Made by a program: the position numbers and the translations under genes. The notes under the pieces were generated by a model, which saw only the letters and a list, made by a program, of their open reading frames with translations, did no database searches and had not been told where the DNA came from. Positions 58,325 through 64,000 of a DNA stretch of 64,000 nt are shown here, piece by piece. The DNA is from Chitinophagaceae bacterium (lineage in GTDB: Bacteria > Bacteroidota > Bacteroidia > Chitinophagales > Chitinophagaceae): the NCBI GenBank assembly GCA_016703625.1, contig JADJBP010000007.1, positions 244,394-308,393 on the forward strand, written 5' to 3'. The number at the start of each line of letters is the position of its first letter. Position 1 is the stretch's first letter.

Positions 58325-58546
58325 GCATCTCCAGCTGTCTATGCCGGCACCATCAGCATAATAGGCCTTTCCATCTATACGGATTGCTAAATCGCATGTT
58401 TTCCCGGGCAGGCCCAGTTTGCATTTGCCGCAGGATACCTCAACAGCCTGTACAGGTTTTGAAGTATCTGCCAATTCTGTATTCTGGCCAATAGCTGATA
58501 ACACAAAAAAGCAGCAACTGAAAAATGTAAATAAGCCTTTCATCAT
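58184..58546 (-). CDS. DUF6370 family small secreted protein, 3' end aberrant
   Basis: The first 90 residues fit a small cysteine-rich secreted family (DUF6370-like). A signal (GLFTFFSCCFFVLSAIGQ) is followed by VEVSCGKCKLGLPGKTCDLA and IDGKAYYADGAGIDS, with conserved Cys clusters, then a garbled stretch SWRCSCRDGMCNAIRTG. In that family the segment is normally H-G-D-A-H-x-x-D-G-M/F-C, so small indels have probably altered it. After CNAIRTG the frame reads antisense to the MscS C-terminus for over 100 bp, which cannot be the native end. A deletion or misjoin seems to have merged the two convergent 3' ends. The function is unknown, perhaps metal binding. Confidence 0.65.
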   Translation of the reverse strand: MMKGLFTFFSCCFFVLSAIGQNTELADTSKPVQAVEVSCGKCKLGLPGKTCDLAIRIDGKAYYADGAGIDSWRCSCRDGMCNAIRTGRERDINIFLLKSNLQLFNECTLYGKLVRKIVYP

Positions 58547-58701
58547 TTTATATATTTTAAGCTATAAATCTACGTATAAAATGTGGCTGAATGATTCAAC
58601 TGCAATCTATTTTTAACCGAATAATTAAAATAGTGAACCCTGCATCAACTTATATTATTGAATTACAGTTTTTGCAACATGATGCATTGCCCTGAAATTA
58701 T

Positions 58702-59250
58702 TTAGAGTATGCTGCAGGCATCCCTGAGCATTTTCATATACACGATCCCTTTTTCGCGGGCAAAATGAATATTCCGGCCAGGAATGTCTTCCGGGTTTTT
58801 ATAATACTCCAAAGCCTTATCAATGCTGGATTCCCGCAACAGGTGCAGCATGGGGTAAACTGATCTGTTCGTAAAATTTGCCGCATCGTCTTCATCAGAT
58901 CCTGCGAACCGGTATAGCGGATGAAAACTGGCCAATTGATAGATGCCATTGTATCCTTCCAGTTTTAATAAATATTCAGCCTGCGAAACCAGGTCAAGGT
59001 AATCATCAAAATCGGTACATGCATTTGTAAAGACCAGGAATGTGGTTTCTGTTTCCGCATCTGTATCCAGCCTGTATACTTCCTCCATTAATGATTGTAA
59101 ACCCGTTTGCAGCACTGCACTTTCCTCAACCCGGTAAAAAATAGTTTTTTGGTTAAATGGCTTTGCCGCAAAGGGACAGAAATTACATCCGATTACAACA
59201 TCATGAATCCATTTTTTTGTTTGTTCAATGGCCAGGTGTGATTCGATCAT
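58702..59250 (-). CDS. DUF1415 domain protein
   Basis: A 182-residue soluble protein that matches DUF1415 over its full length. TKKWIHDVVIGCNFCPFAAK is the opening signature (VIGxNxCPFA), and further FLVFTNACTDFDDYLDL, YQLASFHPLYRFAG and FTNRSVYPMLHLLRES are family hallmarks. The conserved Cys and His/Tyr residues suggest an enzyme, but no activity is known. It is likely monocistronic, followed in the upstream direction by the NTF2-like gene on the same strand 101 bp away. Intact. Confidence 0.9.
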   Translation of the reverse strand: MIESHLAIEQTKKWIHDVVIGCNFCPFAAKPFNQKTIFYRVEESAVLQTGLQSLMEEVYRLDTDAETETTFLVFTNACTDFDDYLDLVSQAEYLLKLEGYNGIYQLASFHPLYRFAGSDEDDAANFTNRSVYPMLHLLRESSIDKALEYYKNPEDIPGRNIHFAREKGIVYMKMLRDACSIL

Positions 59251-59351
59251 TTGTTTTTTGTAATGGGTAAAGTTAACCCAAATTGCAATCAGGCAGCGGG
59301 TAATAAACCTGTATTATGTTCATCAAATCATACAACCGGGTAAAATGGATA

Positions 59352-59789
59352 TCAGCTTTTCAGCGGCCCTTCCCAGATCACCTGGTCAATCATCCATTTA
59401 TCATCCTGTTTGGCCAGCAAAATATAATCAATCCCCCACCAGGCGGTAACCTTAACGGCTGCAATGCTGTTCATGATATCCAGCACTTCCACTTTTTTGG
59501 GGGCAGCTGCTTTTGCAAAATTCTTTTTTTCAAAAACACGTTTTGCATAATCGATCGCCTGCTGCCAGGTCATATTCCCATCCGGCAGATATTTCCCGGT
59601 TTTTTTATCCTGCCAGTAACCAAATTTGTACAGGGTTGGATTCAGGCAGCGGATGAGTTTGCTGGTATCGCCTTCATAAAACCCTTCGATATAATCAAGG
59701 CAGGCCCTTTCGATCATGGCCCTGTTATCCTGGGCATGGATCGAATTTGCAAACAGGCAAATGCTACAAACAATAATGATCTTTTTCAT
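59352..59789 (-). CDS. Secreted NTF2-like / lumazine-binding-like protein
   Basis: A 145-residue secreted protein (signal IIIVCSICLFANSIHAQ). The mature part has the alpha/beta cone layout of NTF2-like proteins, in the branch called putative lumazine-binding (PF12893-like): IERACLDYIEGFYEGDTSKL, HPxL-like CLNPTLYKFGYW, VEVLDIMNSIAAVKVTAWWG and the closing strand WMIDQVIWEGP. Family members are small periplasmic proteins of uncertain ligand. Preceded by the intergenic region 59790-60026, in which no gene is visible. Intact. Confidence 0.85.
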   Translation of the reverse strand: MKKIIIVCSICLFANSIHAQDNRAMIERACLDYIEGFYEGDTSKLIRCLNPTLYKFGYWQDKKTGKYLPDGNMTWQQAIDYAKRVFEKKNFAKAAAPKKVEVLDIMNSIAAVKVTAWWGIDYILLAKQDDKWMIDQVIWEGPLKS

Positions 59790-60026
59790 GGCTTTCTGTT
59801 TAGTTTGAAAATTTAAAGTACAATTTGTTTAGCCGGGAATGTAACCGTTCATATAATATGGTACAAACAACCGGCAGGTAAACCCGGTAACCGTTAATGA
59901 TCTCATAAACGTTTGTTTCGGGCAATATGCTGTTGAAATCTATAGCAAACCATTAACAAACTTTAGTATTTATATGCAGTCCATAGCATTGTATTTGCAG
60001 TATTTATCACAGTTAAATGTACGATC

Positions 60027-61397
60027 ATGAAAAATATAAAACTTGGTTTCATTGTAATGGCAGCGATCATCAGTTTTACACCGCTTGCTGAAACAAAGGC
60101 ACAACAGGTTTCCATCAGTTTTTCCACATTCCAGCAGGAATTAAGCCCTTACGGCAGGTGGATGAATAATCCACGGTTTGGACAGGTTTGGATCAACTAT
60201 GATGCAAACTTCAGGCCCTATTATACCGACGGCCATTGGGAATATACCAACTACGGCTGGTCGTGGATCTCTGATTACGATTGGGGCTGGGCGCCGTTCC
60301 ATTACGGAAGATGGGAATATGATCCCTTTTACGGATGGATGTGGATACCCGGCTATGAATGGGGTGCAGCCTGGGTAAGCTGGAGCAGCTATGATGATTA
60401 TTAGGGCTGGGCACCGCTTGGGTATGGCAATAATATCAATATTTCCTTTGGGTCGATACCGTATAACAACTGGACATTTATCCCCCGCCGGAATATTTGC
60501 GACCGTGACCTAAACCGTTATTATGTTTCGCACAGGCAGGATAACCGTTTCAGGAATGCGGTTGTGATCAATAATTATTATAATGGCAGGGGAAATATCG
60601 GCAGGTTTGTACGCGGCCCCGAAAGAAGGGAAGTTGAACGGTATACCGGCAACAATATCCAGGAAAGAAGAATTGATTATACAGAAAGAAGGCTTAACCG
60701 CAATAATGCTACACTGAATAATAGTAATAATACCGGCATAAGGAATGCTGATGGAACTGTACCCGGAAATAACGGCAATCCCGGTATTCGCAATAACCCT
60801 GCACAAAATGATGCAAACACCGGCAACAACCGTTTTGAAACAACAAAACCGGTGAAAGAAAACAGGGTGAAGCGTAACGATGATCAGCAGAACAATGTTC
60901 CGCAGCAAAATAATAACCGCGGGAACAGGGACATAAAACCCAACCCGAATACCACGACCACACCACCTGTTTATGAAAACAATAAGCCAAACAGGGAGGT
61001 GAAACGGATGCCGCCTGTAAAGGAAGATACGGATGCCCGTACCCCGCAAAATGAAAACAGGAATAAACGTTATGACAATCAGCAGAACAATGTTCCGCAG
61101 CGTCAACAAAATACAAGGCCCGTGCCTCAACAACAGCGTGAGCCTGTAATGCAGCCACAGCAACAACGACAACCCGCCATGCAGCCCCAACAACAAAATA
61201 ACAGGCCTGCACCACAACAACAGCGTCAACCGGTGATGCAGCCACAACAGCAGCGTCAGCCAGCCGTGCAGCCGCAACAGCAGCGCAGTTCAGATAACAG
61301 GGTTGACGGAAATGCTGCCGGTAAAAACATGCAGCAGTCAAACGGGAACAGTCAACGGCAGAATACAAAAAACGGGAAAAGCAACATACAGCAATAA
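60027..61397 (+). CDS. Secreted YXWGXW-repeat protein with Q-rich tail, interrupted by an in-frame TAG
   Basis: From the ATG at 60027 to the TAA at 61397 the frame is open apart from one TAG at 60402-60404. It has a signal peptide (LGFIVMAAIISFTPLAETKA), then repeated aromatic motifs: YTNYGWSWISDYDWGWAPFH, YDPFYGWMWIPGYEWGAAW. Right after SSYDDY comes the TAG, followed in the same frame by GWAPLGYGNN, where the repeat pattern predicts Trp or Tyr. The C-terminal half is Asn- and Gln-rich, with imperfect tandem units of the type QQQRQPxMQPQ (61130-61290). Such proteins are predicted surface or biofilm proteins of unknown role. A strong terminator follows. Confidence 0.75.
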
Positions 61398-61438
61398 TTG
61401 GAGACCTTGAAAAACAGGTAACCGGTTCCAGGCCAAAT

Positions 61439-61480
61439 AACGCCATTCATTTTTATACAAAAATGGATGGCGTTTTTTTT
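61439..61480 (+). terminator. Strong rho-independent terminator
   Basis: AACGCCAT (61439-61446) pairs with ATGGCGTT (61467-61474), with an inner CATTTTT/AAAAATG stem (61448-61454, 61459-61465), followed by an eight-T run. It lies 42 bp after the YXWGXW gene. Confidence 0.92.
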
Positions 61481-61533
61481 GATCAAAAATCAGGATTGCG
61501 TTCAGGGTAAAATTGTTTTTCTTTGCAGGAATC

Positions 61534-62466
61534 ATGGCATTACATATCACTTCATTGAATTCGGGCAGCAACGGAAATTGTTATTATGTTGGCAATACAA
61601 CTGATGCCGTTTTAATTGATGTGGGCATTTCCTGCCGCGAAACGGAAAAACGGATGAATAAACTTGGCTTATCCATGAATACGGTAAAGGCCATTTTTGT
61701 TTCTCATGAACATGGAGATCATATAAAAGGGGTAAGTACCCTGGCCAATAAATATAATTTGCCGGTTTATATTACAGAAAAAACAGCTAAAAACGGACCA
61801 AGGCTCATTGCTCACCTTGCCAAAAGGTTTGCTCCAAATGAACCGGTGTGTGTTGGCAGTTTAGAAATAACGCCTTTTGCAAAATGCCATGATGCAGCGG
61901 ATCCGCACAGCTTTATCATCAGCAGCCAGGGGATCACAGTTGGTGTATTTACTGATATTGGCAATGTATGTAAGGAAGTGATCCATTACTTTAAACTATG
62001 CCATGCTGTTATATTAGAAGCGAATTATGATGAAGTAATGCTGGAAAACGGCCCATATCCCCTTCATTTAAAGAACCGGATCCGTGGCGGGCTTGGTCAT
62101 TTATCAAATAAACAGGCATTGGAATTGTTTCTGGAACACCGCCCCCCCTTTTTATCCCGGCTTTTTTTGGCACATCTATCCAAAGAAAATAATCATCCGC
62201 AACTTGCAAAAACCCTGTTTGCAGAAAAGTCAAATGGCACCGAAATTATAGTGGCTTCACGCTATGAACCAACAGAAGTGTATATCGTAACAGCCCCGGG
62301 CGAAAAAGCTTTACAAATAGATCGTACTTTATCAAAGCCCCTTCAACTGGCTTTATATGAATCAATAAATTTGGTGAATGCCCGGGCAAAACTGGCATCC
62401 TGCAGTGATTTTCTAATTTATCTACAAACCAAATCTGGTTTTTTATATCCTGATAAATGTCCATAA
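61534..62466 (+). CDS. MBL-fold metallo-hydrolase, YycJ/WalJ-like
   Basis: About 310 residues from the ATG at 61534. ALHITSLNSGSNGNCYYVG is the start of YycJ/WalJ-like metallo-beta-lactamase-fold proteins, VSHEHGDH is the metal motif HxHxDH, and further metal ligands are in ITPFAKCHDAADPHSF, GVFTDIGN and LAHLSKENNHP. Related proteins coordinate cell-wall metabolism with division in Firmicutes or act as 5'-to-3' DNA exonucleases. After LQLALYES the protein runs on for about 33 residues with no family resemblance, so the native stop near 62360 may have been lost by a small change. Confidence 0.88.
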   Translation: MALHITSLNSGSNGNCYYVGNTTDAVLIDVGISCRETEKRMNKLGLSMNTVKAIFVSHEHGDHIKGVSTLANKYNLPVYITEKTAKNGPRLIAHLAKRFAPNEPVCVGSLEITPFAKCHDAADPHSFIISSQGITVGVFTDIGNVCKEVIHYFKLCHAVILEANYDEVMLENGPYPLHLKNRIRGGLGHLSNKQALELFLEHRPPFLSRLFLAHLSKENNHPQLAKTLFAEKSNGTEIIVASRYEPTEVYIVTAPGEKALQIDRTLSKPLQLALYESINLVNARAKLASCSDFLIYLQTKSGFLYPDKCP

Positions 62467-62726
62467 AATAAAACCGCGGGTTTACCTAAAAACTACGGAA
62501 AAAATTATTTTTACCCGGTTTATGCTATATTCATAGCAGGTTTTCTACCAGTCCCCACCTGTGATAATATTTTAGTTCTTCCTGATTCCTTGATATCAAT
62601 CATCACAAATAATGATTTATCTCAGTATTGCTATATTATTCCTCCTTTACTTTTATACCTGTAAACGCTTTATGTGTTTTCCACCAGGCTTGCACATGAA
62701 TATTTTAATCACACTAAAACCATTTT

Positions 62727-63083
62727 ATGTTAACAGAAACACAACCACAGCAACTCCTGGTTGAATCCAGGAACTGGATCAACCACCTGGTAACTTACGT
62801 TGAAGGTATCAACGGATTAAAAACCCAGTTTTACAAATGGGCTTCAGGAAAAACCCACCGCGATGAACTGATACAGATCGAACATTTTTCACAACCAATT
62901 CCACATACAACTGATCAACCTGCATGATCTGAAACACGCGATCGGCAACACATAAAAGAAGTTGAATTCAACAAAGAAACGGATCATGCCGAAAAGCATA
63001 TGCAGCTGGAAGATCAGTATAATTTCCTGGTTAAAGACCTGGATAATTTAAAAACAGAATTCACTGCATTTGTTGGTGCATAA
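62727..63083 (+). CDS. Small coiled-coil protein (two frameshifts)
   Basis: About 119 residues after repair. The first frame reads MLTETQPQQLLVESRNWINH and LVTYVEGINGLKTQFYKWAS, then stops at 62927. With one base added or removed near 62890 and near 62951 the helical sequence continues: LKHAIRQHIKEVEFNK, HAEKHMQLEDQYNFLVKDLD and LKTEFTAFVGA. The pattern is a long amphipathic coiled coil without signal or membrane helix. Small proteins of this kind are common in Bacteroidota, and I know no function. It lies 128 bp before the EF-G-like gene. Confidence 0.62.
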
Positions 63084-63210
63084 ATAAATGCGTACCTGCA
63101 GAAACTGTCTTTCAAAAAAAGGCAATGAATACAGTATGCACTAATACTACATTTCAACAGGACAGTTCATATACTGTCCCGGATAAAAGTTTACACCATA
63201 AAATAATTTT

Positions 63211-64000
63211 ATGCCAGCTTTTGATACCAATCACGTAAAAAACATAGCACTGCTAGGCCATGCCGGCAGTGGAAAAACGACGCTTGCCGAAGCGATGATC
63301 TTTGAAGCGGGATTAATTGACCGCATGGGGAAAGTTGAGGATGGGCACTACGAGTGATTACCACGAACTGGAGATCGAACGTGGTAATTCCATTTTCAGC
63401 AGCCTGCTGCATACACAATGGGACGGCTATAAGATCAATATCATTGATACACCCGGTTATGATGATTTTGTAGGTGAAGTGATCAGTGCCTTACGGGTTG
63501 CCGATACAGGGGTACTTTTACTCAATGCCGGTGTTGGTGTTGAAGTGGGTGCCGACCTGATCTGGGACTATACTGAACAGTTTAAAACCCCCATGATATT
63601 CGTTATTAACCAGCTTGATCATGAGAAAGCAGATTATGATAAAACCCTGTTGGATGCCAAAAATCATTTCGGCAGTAATGTGGCAGCCATTCAATACCCG
63701 GTAAACCCGGGTATTGGTTTTAATGAGATCATTGATATACTGCACATGGTGATGTACCGGTTTAACAATGGAAAAACGGAAGAACTGCCCATACCGGATA
63801 GTGAACGGGAACGTGCCGATGCCCTGCATAAAGAACTGATTGAAGTAGTGGCCAGTAATGATGAGGAATTAATGGAAAAATATTTCGAATTGGGAGAATT
63901 GAGTGAGGAAGACCTGAAACACGGCATCAAAAAAGCCATGATCCACCACGACCTCTTCCCTTTATTCTGTACATCGGCAAAAAATAATATCGGCATCAGC
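63211..64000 (+). CDS. Elongation factor G paralog, N-terminal part (one frameshift)
   Basis: The window ends inside this gene. From the ATG at 63211: HVKNIALLGHAGSGKTTLAE, a G1 motif of GHAGSGKT instead of the AHIDAGKT of canonical EF-G, as in the second EF-G found in many bacteria. One extra G in 63343-63345 shifts the frame: VEDGHYE should read VEDGTTTSDYHELEIERG. Switch II is DTPGYDDFVGEV and G4 is VINQLDHEK. The G5 region would be FCTSAKN. Canonical EF-G moves the ribosome along mRNA; the role of this paralog differs between lineages and is unsettled. The C-terminal domains are outside the window. Confidence 0.86.

Noticed and set aside
59316..59816. Plus-strand frame opposite the NTF2-like gene
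   Set aside because: Shadow of the intact secreted NTF2-like protein; no recognisable domain.
28934..60404. Genome-wide recoding of TAG as tryptophan
   Set aside because: Only two internal TAGs are seen, normal genes still end in TAG, and one host gene carries other lesions.
60510..61277. Long open frame on the minus strand opposite the YXWGXW gene
   Set aside because: It is the mirror of the Asn/Gln-rich tandem repeats; its Leu/Ile-rich product has no family, and the plus frame has a signal peptide, family motifs and a terminator.
60709..61446. Second long minus-strand frame (Ala/Val/Cys-rich) in the same repeat region
   Set aside because: Low-complexity shadow of CAG/CAA codons; no start context or homology.

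Overview
The window is a chromosomal segment of a Bacteroidota bacterium, most likely of the Chitinophagaceae/Ferruginibacter type. The evidence is the gene families (DUF4249, DUF3276, DUF3857, GH109, YgjV, M14 and M1 peptidases, many small lipoproteins), promoter -7 elements of the form TAnnTTTG with a TTG 19 bp upstream in the clearest case, an RpoD without region 1.1, a futalosine-pathway menaquinone enzyme (MqnE), and A/T-rich spacers full of short repeats. There is no prophage, insertion sequence, CRISPR array or rRNA. One tRNA (Ser, anticodon UGA) is present.

Layout. 0-4 kb: the 3' end of a MATE exporter, then small stress/cofactor proteins (DUF1801, VOC, two SRPBCC/AHSA1) and a GlxA-type AraC regulator. 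4-14 kb: a secreted M1 metallopeptidase, TPR protein, folB, trxB, a DUF4249 lipoprotein, rpoD, threonine aldolase and pgi. 14-22 kb: a DUF3276 protein, an MsbA-like ABC exporter and two tandem DUF3857/transglutaminase-like proteins, of which the downstream one appears to have lost its catalytic triad. 22-25 kb: a decayed GIY-YIG ORF among palindromic repeats, tRNA-Ser, and mutS2 lying between two tracts that look like assembly junk. 25-31 kb: msrA, an oligopeptide-binding lipoprotein with a dihaem cytochrome, a dead M1 peptidase gene and a Wzx-like flippase. 31-44 kb: NlpC/P60 peptidase, dnaE, trxA, a nucleoside symporter, mqnE, several lipoproteins, GH109 and a YgjV-GNAT fusion. 44-51 kb: a TPR membrane protein and two tail-to-tail caspase-fold proteins with TPR partners. 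51-64 kb: M14 peptidase, CHASE3-PAS histidine kinase, MscS channel, DUF6370, DUF1415, NTF2-like protein, a YXWGXW protein, an MBL-fold hydrolase, a coiled-coil protein and the start of an EF-G paralog.

The most striking general property is that about 22 genes are broken by single-base length changes in short homopolymers, some of them several times (msrA and pgi three times each, mutS2 twice), while dnaE, rpoD, trxB, mqnE and the ABC exporter read through cleanly. Many breaks fall in runs of only two to four bases. Together with the two homopolymer junk tracts this points mainly to assembly or sequencing error. I therefore annotate such genes as one feature and give the break positions. A few lesions look biological instead: the M1 pseudogene at 28.1-29.6 kb (two stops and an internal deletion), an in-frame TAG in the YXWGXW gene, and the merged 3' ends of mscS and the DUF6370 gene.

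The best candidates for something not well described are the paired caspase/TPR module at 46.3-51.2 kb, the GIY-YIG ORF nested in CCCTCCGTCGCTAAAGC repeats beside a tRNA, and several cases where intergenic repeat DNA appears to have become protein sequence (two signal peptides, a DnaE insert, a C-terminal tail).
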